Program-made: the position numbers and the translations under genes | Origin: Skermanella sp. TT6 | GTDB taxonomy: Bacteria; Pseudomonadota; Alphaproteobacteria; Azospirillales; Azospirillaceae | Assembly (NCBI RefSeq): GCF_016653635.2 | Contig: NZ_CP067420.1 | Coordinates: forward strand, 5,172,001-5,236,000 | DNA: 64,000 nucleotides | Direction of reading: 5' to 3' | Notes under the pieces: model-generated | What the model was told of the DNA's origin: nothing | Seen by the model: the letters and a program-made list of their open reading frames with translations, nothing else | The model's database searches: none | Shown: positions 18,036-26,678 of the stretch, piece after piece | Numbering within the stretch: position 1 is the first letter of the stretch | Layout of the letters: every line of letters starts with the position of its first letter

Positions 18036-18219
18036 AGGCGCCGGCCAAGGCGCCCAGTCCCAGGAAGAAAATGGCCGTCCGTCGAATGGTCTCGGTCACG
18101 CCCTGCATTGCTGATCCCTCCCCCAAAGTTCTGGCGGACGCTTTTGCATCCTTTGGTAGCCGCTTCAACAGGGCGGCGAGGGGATCGTCACGGATGTTTC
18201 CTACTACGTCAATAGACAT
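18007..18219 (-). CDS. Possible small membrane protein, convergent and overlapping
   Basis: A 70-residue ORF: a charged N-terminal part (LLKRLPKDAKASARTLGEGS) and one membrane helix (AIFFLGLGALAGAFMAALRL). The ATG at 18219 lacks a clear ribosome site. The composition and single-TM layout look like a genuine small protein, and it runs convergently into the preceding gene with a 29-bp overlap. No family is recognised. A shorter version from an internal ATG (33 aa, little more than the helix) is also possible. Confidence 0.4.
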   Translation of the reverse strand: MSIDVVGNIRDDPLAALLKRLPKDAKASARTLGEGSAMQGVTETIRRTAIFFLGLGALAGAFMAALRLIG

Positions 18220-18275
18220 TTGTGGGCCGCAAACGCCGCCTCCCCTGCCCGACGTGCTTCACGCGGCAGGTGCCT

Positions 18276-18399
18276 GGATCACGGATGAACGGGATGGGCA
18301 CGGATGAACACGGATAAGGAGTCCCGTCCCCGGGCAGACGCCCGCCGGGAGGGCACGGCTCGCCCGCGAATCCGTGCCCATCCCGTTCATCCGTGATCC
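18276..18399. repeat. Perfect 30-bp inverted repeat with 64-bp loop
   Basis: The left arm (18276-18305) and right arm (18370-18399) are exact reverse complements over 30 bp. The arm contains ATGAACGGGATGGGCACGGA. The unit is internally repetitive: GGATGAAC-type words recur just after the left arm. The right arm supplies the last codons and stop of the antitoxin-like ORF (stop at 18387-18389). It could form a large hairpin, act as terminator, or be a REP-like mobile palindrome. Confidence 0.85.
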
Positions 18400-18833
18400 T
18401 TGACCTTACCGCCCATCAAGCTTCCGCCGCCTTCAGCAACGCCTGGAGCGGAGGTCGGCCTTACTTCTTCCCGGAGTTTCCCGACCCGGAATTCTTGGCA
18501 GCAGCGCTTTGGGCGCGCGCCGCGAAGCTTCCCTTGGCAACGCCGCCGCCCCCGGACTTTGCCGTCGCTCCCTGGATGCGTGACGCAGCGCCGGAGGTCA
18601 TGGGGGGTCTTCCCAATCCGTCCGACGATCGCCTGCATGCTTGCCGACGAAATCGTCGCGCTTTTCCGGATGTCGCTCACCAGAGCGGCATCGTCCTCAG
18701 CTTCCTGGCGGGCGATATCCTCTTCCGTCGTCGCGTCCAGCTTTTCGCGATCGACCCTTGGGGTGATCTGCACCGTCCGCCCATCCGGGAGGATGCGGAC
18801 CATGGTGTCGTCCTGTTCAAGCCTTACCCGCAT
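18387..18833 (-). CDS. Antitoxin-like protein (partner of broken BrnT), 3' end altered
   Basis: A 148-residue ORF whose ATG (18833) lies 17 bp inside the 3' end of the BrnT remnant, the layout expected of a brnT-antitoxin pair. The N-terminal about 60 residues (MVRILPDGRTVQITPRVD, TTEEDIARQEAEDDAAL) resemble the acidic N-terminal part of BrnT-partner antitoxins. A normal antitoxin would continue into a DNA-binding domain. Instead residues about 65-148 are basic and irregular, with no recognisable HTH or CopG fold, and the final codons lie inside the 30-bp inverted repeat. I infer that the C-terminus was replaced by frameshift or insertion, so the protein may not repress. It could equally be treated as a pseudogene. 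Confidence 0.5.
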   Translation of the reverse strand: MRVRLEQDDTMVRILPDGRTVQITPRVDREKLDATTEEDIARQEAEDDAALVSDIRKSATISSASMQAIVGRIGKTPHDLRRCVTHPGSDGKVRGRRRCQGKLRGARPKRCCQEFRVGKLREEVRPTSAPGVAEGGGSLMGGKVKDHG

Positions 18834-19119
18834 GGTTTCCGTATCTCCTGACCTCCCGAACATTGGCCTTGCGCGCCGATATATTGGCCTTGCGCGCCGA
18901 TATGATGCGTATTCGATCAGCCCGAAGGGTGTAGACAACCACAAAAACCCTGTTCTCGATCTTTCCGAGGATCCGGCGACGTACTTCGCCATATGGGCTC
19001 CGATCGTCGACTTATAACAGACGATCCGAATCCATGAACACCTGCGAAGCATATACGAAATCGAAGCCGCGCCTTCGATGGCAATCGGCGCTCTTTCGCT
19101 CATCCCACTCGAACTCCAT
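18817..19119 (-). pseudogene. brnT: BrnT-family ribonuclease toxin, interrupted by an in-frame TAA
   Basis: Reading from the ATG at 19119 gives a BrnT-like start (MEFEWDERKSADCHRRRG, FDFVYASQVFMDSDRLL), then a TAA at 19012-19014 (codon 36). After it the same frame continues without a break (VDDRSPYGEVRRRILGKIEN, VFVVVYTLRADRIRIISARK) through the conserved BrnT core to a stop at 18817. BrnT is a RelE-fold RNase inhibited by BrnA-type antitoxins. A single nonsense change thus disables an otherwise intact gene. A 21-bp tandem duplication near the 3' end also repeats ISARKAN. Homology is from recognition of the core motif. Residual function by readthrough is unlikely. Confidence 0.75.
18862..18903. 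repeat. 21-bp exact tandem duplication inside brnT
   Basis: Two exact copies of a 21-bp unit (18862-18882 and 18883-18903) containing TTGGCCTTGCGCGCCGAT. The length is a multiple of three, so it adds seven codons (ISARKAN) without a frameshift. It is a recent slippage or unequal-exchange event in a dead gene. Confidence 0.9.
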
Positions 19120-19178
19120 CGAACCATCCGGGCAATATATTTAAAGGATTATGCCCCTCGACCATAAACCGATCGCCG

Positions 19179-19523
19179 CTACCCCGTCCATCCCCCCTCC
19201 GCCGCCACCGCCCTCGCCACCACGATCCATTCCTCCCCCTCCTCCGCCTCCAGCAGCGCCAGGATCGGGGGCCAGACCGGGAGCTTGGCGCGGCGGCGCT
19301 GCTCGACCAGGGTCTCGATCTCGTCGGGGGTCGGCAGGCGGTCGCCCTTCAGGATGTTGCAGCGGCGGTGGGCCAGCACCGTGTTGGCGATGTCGTCGAT
19401 GCCGCCGTAGCATTGCGGGATGAAGTGGTCGACGGTGGCCTTGGCGCCCACCGGCTCGCCGCAATAGAAGCAGCGCCCCTGCTGGCTGATCGCCATCAGC
19501 TTCGGATCGCCCGCCTTCAGCAT
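19179..19523 (-). CDS. HNH endonuclease-like protein
   Basis: A 114-residue HNH/McrA-like domain. It has a zinc pair CFYC (about 18-21), the catalytic core VDHFIPQCYGGIDDIANTVL, and AHRRCNILKG as the closing H and Cys/Asn element. Such small proteins cut or nick DNA; the target is unknown. It lies between the broken toxin pair and cyanase. The ATG at 19523 is the natural start. The C-terminus is hydrophobic and acidic (ILALLEAEEGEEWIVVARAV). It may be an isolated domestic or defence-related nuclease. Confidence 0.85.
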   Translation of the reverse strand: MLKAGDPKLMAISQQGRCFYCGEPVGAKATVDHFIPQCYGGIDDIANTVLAHRRCNILKGDRLPTPDEIETLVEQRRRAKLPVWPPILALLEAEEGEEWIVVARAVAAEGGWTG

Positions 19524-19543
19524 GCCGCCGGATCCTCCCCGCC

Positions 19544-19999
19544 TCAGTATTGCCGGTACTTCAGGAACTTCCCGCTGAGCGTGATGGCGACGCGGTCGCC
19601 GGCCGGGTCGGGCTTCCTGCTGATGTCCATGTCGAAGTCGATGGCGCTCATGATGCCGTCGCCGAACTCCTCCTCGATCAGGGCCTTGAAGGTGGTGCCG
19701 TAGACCTGGACCAGCTCGTAGAACCGGTAGATCAGCGGATCGGTCGGCACCGCCTGCCCCAGCGAGCCGCGCGACGGGATCTGCTGGAGCAGCTTGACCT
19801 CGTACTCGTTCAGGTCGAGGGCGTCGCCGACCCGCGCCGCCGCCTCGGCCGGCAGGGCCATCTGCCCCATCAGGGCGGCGGTCGTGAACTCCTTGGACAG
19901 CCCCGCCTCCTCCGCGATGCCCTTCCAGGTGAGGTCCCGGTCGATCTTGATGCGGACGATCTTCTCGGTCAGTTCGGCGCGCGTCATGGCGTGGTTCAT
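19544..19999 (-). CDS. cynS: Cyanate hydratase (cyanase)
   Basis: Converts cyanate plus bicarbonate to ammonia and CO2 in the cytoplasm, for detoxification or nitrogen use. It has 151 residues, matching the family (about 156). The N-terminal HTH-like dimerisation domain (LTWKGIAEEAGLSKEFTTAA) is followed by the catalytic domain with Arg and Glu in DPLIYRFYELVQVYG and the active-site Ser in MSAIDFDMDI. The ATG at 19999 has GGAGGAG 9 nt upstream; a much longer in-frame extension to 20161 is not supported. It is divergent from eutBC across a 160-bp spacer, so both ammonia-releasing functions may share regulation. Confidence 0.95.
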   Translation of the reverse strand: MNHAMTRAELTEKIVRIKIDRDLTWKGIAEEAGLSKEFTTAALMGQMALPAEAAARVGDALDLNEYEVKLLQQIPSRGSLGQAVPTDPLIYRFYELVQVYGTTFKALIEEEFGDGIMSAIDFDMDISRKPDPAGDRVAITLSGKFLKYRQY

Positions 20000-20159
20000 G
20001 ATGACTGTCTCCTCCCCTGGGACATGCTGAAACGTCATTCTACCAGGAGTGGGCAGCGGGGGTAAGCCGGTCCCGCGTGCCCGGCGCGGGACGCTTGCCA
20101 GACCGGCGGATTGTTGCGACGCTGCCGCGGTCGGCATCTCCGGGCCAGGACCATCGCGC

Positions 20160-21577
20160 ATGCCATATCACCAGGACATCGGCGGCACCCGCCATTCCTT
20201 CACGGACCTGAAGGACCTGCTGGCGAAGGCCTCGCCGGCCCGCTCCGGCGATTACCTCGCCGGGCTGGCCGCCGACAGCGCGGAGCAGCGGGTGGCCGCC
20301 CGCCTCGCCCTCGCCGACCTGCCGCTCAAGGCGTTCCTGACCGAGGCGGTCGTCCCCTACGAGCGGGACGAGGTCACCCGGCTGATCGCCGACACCCACG
20401 ACGCCGGGGCCTTCGCCCCGGTGGCGTCCCTGACGGTCGGGGGCTTCCGCGACTGGCTGCTGTCCGACGCCGCCGACACGCCCGCCCTGAAGGCCCTGGC
20501 GCCTGGCGTCACGCCGGAGATGGCGGCGGCCGTCTCCAAGCTGATGCGCAACCAGGACCTGATCGCGGTCGCCCGCCGCATCCGGGTCGTCACCGGCTTC
20601 CGCACCACGATCGGGCTGCCCGGCCGCCTGTCGGTCCGCATCCAGCCGAACCACCCCTCGGACGACGCGAGGGGCATCGCCGCCTCCATGCTGGACGGGC
20701 TGCTGTACGGCTGCGGCGACGCCGTGGTCGGGATCAACCCGGCGAGCGACAACATCCCGACGACCCTGCGGCTGCTGGAGATGCTGGACGAGTTCCGCCT
20801 CCGCTACGACGTGCCCATGCAGTCCTGCATCCTGGCCCACGTCACCAACACGCTGGAGGCGATCCGCCGGGGGGCGCCCGTGGACCTGACCTTCCAGTCC
20901 GTCGCCGGCACCCAGGCCGCCAACGAGAGCTTCGGCATCTCCCTCGACCTGCTGGCGGAGGCGCACGCCGCGACCCTGGCCCTGGACCGCGGCACGGTCG
21001 GCGACAACGTGATGTATTTCGAGACCGGCCAGGGCAGCGCGCTGTCGGCCGACGCCCACCACGGCGTCGACCAGCAGACCGTCGAGTGCCGGGCCTACGC
21101 GGTCGCCCGCCGGTTCAGGCCCCCCTGCTGGTCAACACCGTGGTGGGATTCATCGGCCCGGAATACCTCTACGACGGCAAGCAGATCCTGCGCGCCGGGC
21201 TGGAGGACCATTTCTGCGGCAAGCTGCTGGGGCTGCCCATGGGGGTGGACGTCTGCTACACCAACCATGCCGAGGCCGACCAGGACGACATGGACAGCCT
21301 GCTGACCCTGTTGGGCGTCGCCGGAGTCAATTTCGTGATGGGCGTGCCGGGCGCCGACGACATCATGCTGAACTACCAGAGCACCTCCTACCACGACGCG
21401 CTCTATGTCCGCTCGGCCCTGGGCCTGCGGCCGGCGCCCGAGTTCGAGGACTGGCTGCGCCGCATGGCGATCCTGGACCGGGGCGGCCGGGTCCGTCCCG
21501 CCCTGGCCGGAGGAGCGGCCGGCGAGGCCGGAGCCGGCGCCCTGCTCGGCTACGCGGAGGCGGCGCACCATGGCTGA
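20160..21577 (+). pseudogene. eutB: Ethanolamine ammonia-lyase large subunit EutB, frameshifted
   Basis: EutB forms the TIM-barrel core of the B12-dependent enzyme that turns ethanolamine into acetaldehyde and ammonia. The first frame (from ATG 20160) is normal to residue about 320 (ISLDLLAEAHAATLALDRGT, GDNVMYFETGQGSALSADAH). At the C-run 21120-21125 the homology jumps to another frame: LLVNTVVGFIGPEYLYDGKQ, then CYTNHAEADQDDMDSLL and IMLNYQSTSYHDALY, to the stop at 21577. One missing C (7 to 6) explains it and would restore the whole protein (about 472 aa). Either the gene is inactivated or this is a homopolymer sequencing error; the intact eutC downstream slightly favours an error or a very recent mutation. 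Confidence 0.85.
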
Positions 21578-22358
21578 CGAGATCGAACACTCGAAGGAAA
21601 CGCCCACGGACCCCGTCTGCGCGCCCGCCGATCCTTGGAGCGCGCTCCGCCGCCACACCGCCGCCCGCATCGCCCTGGGCCGCAGCGGCGACGGCCTGCC
21701 GACGCGCCATCTGCTCGATTTCCAGCTGGCCCACGCGCGGGCGCGCGACGCCGTCCACCTCGCCTTCGACCCGGAAGCCCTCGCCGCTTCGCTGCCGCCC
21801 GGCCTCGCCGCCGTCACCGTGCGCAGCCGGGCGCCGGACCGGGCGACCTATCTCCAGCATCCCGACCTGGGCCGCCGGCTCGACCCGGAGGACCTGCCCC
21901 TGCTGCGCCGGGGCGACTACGACGTCGCGTTCGTCCTGGCCGACGGGCTGTCGGCCCGCGCCGTCCACGACCATGCCGCCAAGCTGCTCCTCGCGACGCT
22001 CGACCTGCTGCCGGGCTGGCGGGTCGCCCCGGTCGTGCTGGCCCGCCAGGCCCGGGTGGCGCTCGGCGACGAGATCGCGGCGGCCCTGGGCGCCGCCTCG
22101 GTCGTGATGCTGATCGGCGAGCGCCCCGGCCTCAGCGCCGCGGACAGCCTGGGCGCCTACCTGACCTTCGGCCCGCGCCCCGGCCTGCAGAACGCCGACC
22201 GCAACTGCATCTCCAACATCCGGCCGGACGGGCTGGCGATCCCGCCCGCGGCCCGCAAGCTCGCCTTCCTGCTGGCGGAGGCGCGCCGGCTCAAGTTGTC
22301 GGGGGTCGGGCTGAAGGACGACGTCCCCGCCGAACTGTTGCAGCCCCCCGGCTTATGA
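21570..22358 (+). CDS. eutC: Ethanolamine ammonia-lyase small subunit EutC
   Basis: A 262-residue small subunit that completes the cobalamin-binding site of ethanolamine ammonia-lyase. Typical stretches are RIALGRSGDGLPTRHLLDFQ, LLRRGDYDVAFVLADGLSAR, VVMLIGERPGLSAADSLGAY and the late DRNCISNIRPDGLAIP. The ATG at 21570 overlaps the eutB stop by 8 bp, so translation is coupled; this makes the eutB frameshift likely to reduce EutC output as well. No eut carboxysome genes, permease or EutA reactivase lie in the window. Confidence 0.93.
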   Translation: MADEIEHSKETPTDPVCAPADPWSALRRHTAARIALGRSGDGLPTRHLLDFQLAHARARDAVHLAFDPEALAASLPPGLAAVTVRSRAPDRATYLQHPDLGRRLDPEDLPLLRRGDYDVAFVLADGLSARAVHDHAAKLLLATLDLLPGWRVAPVVLARQARVALGDEIAAALGAASVVMLIGERPGLSAADSLGAYLTFGPRPGLQNADRNCISNIRPDGLAIPPAARKLAFLLAEARRLKLSGVGLKDDVPAELLQPPGL

Positions 22359-22404
22359 CGTTCCGGCTAGTCCTCCGGCCGCGATTACATTGGGTTTGCT
22401 TTCA

Positions 22405-22423
22405 AAGTTAACTTAACGTTAAG
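22405..22423. promoter_or_regulatory. Overlapping short palindromes upstream of the sensor kinase
   Basis: Two AT-rich palindromes overlap: AAGTTAACTT (22405-22414) and CTTAACGTTAAG (22412-22423). They lie in an otherwise GC-rich spacer 54 bp before the kinase start. They could be an operator or a promoter element. They are short, so chance is possible. Confidence 0.3.
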
Positions 22424-22476
22424 CATGTCGGCCCGACGATGGCGTCCGGGCATACCGTCTCATTCGCAGCGAGCAC

Positions 22477-24210
22477 GTGCTGGTCTCCTCCTCCACCCCG
22501 CATGACATCCTGATCCAGCTGGCGCAGCATACCGGGCTGTTCGCGCTCCTGGCGCTCGTCTTCTCCCAGATCATCCATGCCTCCCGGCTGCACCGGAGCC
22601 GCTGGCGGCCGGTGTTCCTGGGGGGCACCTTCGGCGCCTTCGCGATCCTGTGCATGACGATCCCGGTCACCCTCGGCGGAGGGATGATCGTGGACGGGCG
22701 GATCGTCATGACGGCGCTGTCCGGGATGTTCGGCGGGCCGGTCGCGGCGGTGATCGCGGGGGTCGCCGCCGCCGCCTACCGCACCTGGCTCGGCGGGCCG
22801 ACCGCCGCCGCGGCCTGCGCCGTCATCCTGATCAGCACGCTGGCCGGCATCGCGGTCTGGTGGCTGGCCGACCGGCTCGGCCGGCGCGCGCGGTTCGGCG
22901 ACCTGGTCCTGCTCGCCGGGCTGGTTGTGATACCGGGCCAGGTCCCGGTCCTGATGCTCCCCTCGCCCGAGATGGCCTGGACCTTCCTGACCCTGGCGGC
23001 GCTGCCGCTCGCCCTCTCGACCGCCGGCGGCATCGTCGTGCTGGGCGCGCTGCTGCTGATCGAGCTGCGCCGGCTGGTCGAGGAGGACAAGCTGCGCCTG
23101 CTGGCGGCCCACGCGACCGACATCATCTCGCGCACCGATCAGGCCGGGCGGCACCTCTACGTCTCGCCGGCCTGCCGGGAGATCCTGGGCTTCGACGCCG
23201 AGGAGCTGGTCGGCGGCTCGATCGACTCGATGGTCCATCCCGACGACCTGCCCTCCGTCCGGGCCGTGATGGCGTCGCTGACGCCGCAGGCGCCGCGCCA
23301 GATCTTCACCTGCCGGGCCAAGCGGAAGGACGGCGGCCATGTCTGGGTCGAGGTGACCCTGCGGCTGGTCCCGGCGACCTCTTCCGACACCCTGTGGAAC
23401 GGCCCGGCCGAGATCGTCAGCGTCGCCCGCGACATCAGCAAGCGCAAGGCGGTGGAGGCCCAGCTGGCCGCCGCCAAGACCCAGGCCGAGGCGGCGAGCC
23501 GCGCCAAGTCCGGCTTCCTCGCCAACATGAGCCACGAGCTGCGGACCCCGCTGAACGCCATCATCGGCTTCGCCGAACTGATCCGGACCGAGACCATGGG
23601 GCCCGTCGGCAACCGGACCTATTGCGACTACGCCAAGGACATCCACGACAGCGGCCACCATCTGCTCAGCCTGATCAACGACGTGCTGGACCTGTCCAAG
23701 ATCGAGGCCGACCGCCTGGTGCTGGACGAGGAGACGGTCGACCTGAACGCCGTCGTCGCCACCTGCATCCGCATGTCGCGCACCCAGGCGACCCGCGGCG
23801 GCGTGACGCTGGAAGCCCGGGTCGATCCCGAGGCGGCGGTCGTCCGGGGCGAGCAGCGCCGGCTGGTCCAGGTGCTCCTCAACCTCGTCTCCAACGCGAT
23901 CAAGTACACCAAGCCGGGCGGCTCGGTCCGGATCGCGACCCGGATGCGGCCCGACGGCTGCCTGGACCTGAGCGTGAGCGACACCGGCTGCGGCATCGAC
24001 GAGCGCGACCTCGCGGCGGTGATGCAGCCGTTCGGCCAGATCGACAATCCCTACAACCGGATCAGCCAGGGCACCGGCCTGGGCCTGCCCCTGGCCCGCC
24101 GGCTGGTCGAGATGCATGACGGCAGGCTGGCGTTGGAGAGCAAGGTCGGCGTCGGCACCACCGCGACGGTGACCCTGCCCGCGGTCCGGGTGATCGAGCC
24201 GGTCGCCTGA
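22477..24210 (+). CDS. Membrane sensor histidine kinase (5TM-LytS-like, PAS, HisKA, HATPase)
   Basis: A 577-residue kinase. Residues about 15-200 hold five to six membrane helices of the 5TMR-LYT type (with a MTALSGMFGGPVAAVIAGVA motif). A PAS domain follows (about 215-320, ISRTDQAGRHLYVSPACREI). Then come HisKA with phospho-acceptor H353 in NMSHELRTPL, and HATPase_c with N-box NLVSNAIKYT, SDTGCGID and QGTGLGLPLARRL. There is no receiver domain and no adjacent response regulator, so it is an orphan kinase. The GTG at 22477 is the only early start and lacks a good ribosome site. The signal is unknown; 5TMR-LYT domains are thought to sense small ligands or membrane state. Confidence 0.9.
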   Translation: MLVSSSTPHDILIQLAQHTGLFALLALVFSQIIHASRLHRSRWRPVFLGGTFGAFAILCMTIPVTLGGGMIVDGRIVMTALSGMFGGPVAAVIAGVAAAAYRTWLGGPTAAAACAVILISTLAGIAVWWLADRLGRRARFGDLVLLAGLVVIPGQVPVLMLPSPEMAWTFLTLAALPLALSTAGGIVVLGALLLIELRRLVEEDKLRLLAAHATDIISRTDQAGRHLYVSPACREILGFDAEELVGGSIDSMVHPDDLPSVRAVMASLTPQAPRQIFTCRAKRKDGGHVWVEVTLRLVPATSSDTLWNGPAEIVSVARDISKRKAVEAQLAAAKTQAEAASRAKSGFLANMSHELRTPLNAIIGFAELIRTETMGPVGNRTYCDYAKDIHDSGHHLLSLINDVLDLSKIEADRLVLDEETVDLNAVVATCIRMSRTQATRGGVTLEARVDPEAAVVRGEQRRLVQVLLNLVSNAIKYTKPGGSVRIATRMRPDGCLDLSVSDTGCGIDERDLAAVMQPFGQIDNPYNRISQGTGLGLPLARRLVEMHDGRLALESKVGVGTTATVTLPAVRVIEPVA

Positions 24211-24344
24211 AGGGCAGCCGAAGGATCCACCCCGTCCGGACGCCTCGGCCGTATGAAATTTTCGCACTGCGACAAAGCATTGTTTGGTCCGGGACACGCT
24301 TCATGGTAGTCCGGGCCATCGAATAAAGCTCGCGGTGATCCGCC

Positions 24345-26591
24345 ATGGCCTCGCTCTCCTTTCCCTCCGGCAGGTCGATCGGTTCAAGACTGACCGTCCT
24401 GATTGTCATCATGGTGGTCGGCGCGGCCGCCATCGCCGGCTACGGCCTGCGGGAACTTCGCCTGACGCTGCTCGGCGACCGCCAGGACAAGACCCGGAAC
24501 CTCGTCGAGATCGCCCACGGCATCGTCGAGCACTACGGCAGCATGGCCGGACGGGGCGAGATCGGCCTGGACGCCGCCCAGGACGCGGCCCGGACGGCGC
24601 TGCGCAATCTCCGCTACGACGGGAAGGAGTATTTCTGGATCAACGACATGACGCCCAGGATGGTCATGCACCCGTTCCGCCCCGACCTGGAAGGCCAGGA
24701 CCTGTCCGCCAACAGGGATCCCGCGGGCAAGCTCCTGTTCGTGGAGTTCGTCCGGACGGTGGAGGCCCGGGGCTCCGGCTTCGTCGGCTACCTGTGGCCG
24801 CAGCCGGGCGCCACGCGCCCGGTGCCCAAGCTGTCCTACGTCAAGGGCTACCAGCCGTGGGGCTGGGTGATCGGCTCCGGCATCTACATCGACGACGTCG
24901 ATGCCATCTTCGGCCGGCAGGCGGCGGTCACCGCGGCCATCGCGGCGGTGATCTTCACGCTGGCGGTGGTGCTGGCGCTGCGCATCGTTCGCGGCATCGT
25001 GCGGCCGGTCCGCGGCCTCCGGCAGGCCATGGCCGACCTGTCGGACGGCCACCTGGACGTCACCGTGCCCGGCACGGATGCCCGCGACGAGCTGGGCGAC
25101 ATGGCCCGCACCCTGGACGTCCTGAAGGAGGTCGCGGTCGCGGCGGTGCGATCGGGCAGCGGACTGGACCAGGTCGGCTCCTGCATCATGATGGTCGACG
25201 GCGCCGGCACGGTTTTCTATGCCAACCAGGCCGTCGCGGCGCTGTTCGGCGCCTGCGCCGGGGACATCCGCCGGGCGATCCCCGGTTTCGACCCGGACCG
25301 GCTGGTCGGGCTGCCGATCGACCGGTTCGGCGTCCCGCCCGGCGGGCCGGAGGGCGGCCTCCACGCGGCCCTGCTGGCCGGCGGCGAGGCTGGGCTGGAG
25401 TTGGGCGGCCGCACCTTCCTGCTGATCGCGCATCCCGTCGCGGGGCGCCACGGCGAGCCGCTGGGCACCGTGGTGGAGTGGCGCGACCGGACCGCGGAGC
25501 GCCGGATCGAGGCGGAGATCAGCGGCATGGTGGCGACCGCCGTGCGCGGCGACCTGTCGGCCCGGATCGCGCTGGAGGGCAAGACCGGCTTCTTCCTGAC
25601 CGTCAGCGAGGGGATCAACCGGCTGGCCGACACCGTCGCCGGCGTGTCGGAGGAACTGGCCGAGGTGCTCGGCCATCTCGCCGGGGGCGACCTGACCCGG
25701 CGCATCGAGTCGAACTATGACGGCGTGTTCCTGCGCCTCAAGAACGACTTCAACAGCACGGCCGACACGCTGTCCGACGCGGTCGGCCGGATCGAGACGG
25801 CGGCCTCGACCATCGCGTCCGCCGCGGGCCAGGTCTCGGCCGGCAGCCGCGACCTGGCGGGGCGGACCGAACAGCAGGTCTCCAGCCTGCGCCGGACCGG
25901 CTCGACCATGGACGGGCTGACCGCCACCGTGCATGCCAACGTCGAGACCTGCGTCCGGGTCGAGGAGGCGGCGGTCGCCGCCCACGGGTCCGCCGGACGG
26001 GGGGCCGAAGTCGCAGAGGACGCGGTCGCGGCGATGCGGCGGATCGAGGAGTCGTCGGCCCGGATCGGCGACATCGTCAGCATGATCGACGAGATCGCCT
26101 TCCAGACCAACCTGCTGGCGCTGAACGCCGCCGTCGAGGCGGCGCGGGCGGGCGACGCCGGCCGAGGCTTCGCCGTGGTCGCGAGCGAGGTCCGCACCCT
26201 TGCCCAACGCTCCGCCGCCGCGTCGAAGGAGATCAAGCAGCTGATCCAGGCCAGCGGCAGCGAGGTCCATGAGGGCGTCGTCCTGGTCCGTGCCGCGGGC
26301 ACGGCGCTGACCGACATCACCGCGTCGGTCGGCCGCGTCGCCGACCTGATCGGCCGGATCTCCCGAGCCACGTCCGAGCAGGCGAGCGGCCTGGACGCGC
26401 TCAGCGGCGCCATCACCGCGATGGACTCCATGGCCCAGCAGAACGCGGCCCTGGTCGAGGAAAGCTCCGCCGCCGCCGAGGCGCTGGAGTCCCAGGCCCG
26501 GGAGCTGACCAGCCTGGTCGGCTTCTTCGACCTGGACGGCGGGACCGGGGCGCCGGGCCGGCAGACGTTCCGCCGAACCGCCTCGCGCTGA
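24345..26591 (+). CDS. Methyl-accepting chemotaxis protein with sCache-type sensor
   Basis: A 748-residue chemoreceptor. TM1 (about 15-35) and a periplasmic Cache_2-type domain ([20 protein letters not shown], then [20 protein letters not shown]) suggest sensing of small organic acids or amines. TM2 (about 190-215) and a HAMP domain follow. A cytosolic PAS-like insert ([20 protein letters not shown]) and a second HAMP-like stretch (about 400-455) precede the MCP signalling hairpin with the invariant tip ([20 protein letters not shown]). The insert between the HAMPs makes it longer than standard Tar-like receptors. It is a single gene, and the ligand is unknown. Confidence 0.92.
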   Translation: MASLSFPSGRSIGSRLTVLIVIMVVGAAAIAGYGLRELRLTLLGDRQDKTRNLVEIAHGIVEHYGSMAGRGEIGLDAAQDAARTALRNLRYDGKEYFWINDMTPRMVMHPFRPDLEGQDLSANRDPAGKLLFVEFVRTVEARGSGFVGYLWPQPGATRPVPKLSYVKGYQPWGWVIGSGIYIDDVDAIFGRQAAVTAAIAAVIFTLAVVLALRIVRGIVRPVRGLRQAMADLSDGHLDVTVPGTDARDELGDMARTLDVLKEVAVAAVRSGSGLDQVGSCIMMVDGAGTVFYANQAVAALFGACAGDIRRAIPGFDPDRLVGLPIDRFGVPPGGPEGGLHAALLAGGEAGLELGGRTFLLIAHPVAGRHGEPLGTVVEWRDRTAERRIEAEISGMVATAVRGDLSARIALEGKTGFFLTVSEGINRLADTVAGVSEELAEVLGHLAGGDLTRRIESNYDGVFLRLKNDFNSTADTLSDAVGRIETAASTIASAAGQVSAGSRDLAGRTEQQVSSLRRTGSTMDGLTATVHANVETCVRVEEAAVAAHGSAGRGAEVAEDAVAAMRRIEESSARIGDIVSMIDEIAFQTNLLALNAAVEAARAGDAGRGFAVVASEVRTLAQRSAAASKEIKQLIQASGSEVHEGVVLVRAAGTALTDITASVGRVADLIGRISRATSEQASGLDALSGAITAMDSMAQQNAALVEESSAAAEALESQARELTSLVGFFDLDGGTGAPGRQTFRRTASR

Positions 26592-26598
26592 TTCCAAA

Positions 26599-26614
26599 AA
26601 AGTATTAATACTTT
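26599..26614. promoter_or_regulatory. 16-bp AT palindrome upstream of the RTX gene
   Basis: AAAGTATTAATACTTT is a perfect palindrome lying between the chemoreceptor stop and the RTX start (65 bp before the ATG), in an AT-rich patch. It could be an operator or the stem of a weak terminator (the right arm continues into T-rich sequence). Confidence 0.4.
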
Positions 26615-26678
26615 CTTACAGAAGATTTGCGCAGCCGGATATGAAAGACTCCCCTTTCGATAAACAGGGGCTGACGAC

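Noticed and set aside
18862-18903. Possible CRISPR-like or satellite repeat
   Set aside because: Only two abutting copies and no spacers; it is a simple tandem duplication inside brnT.
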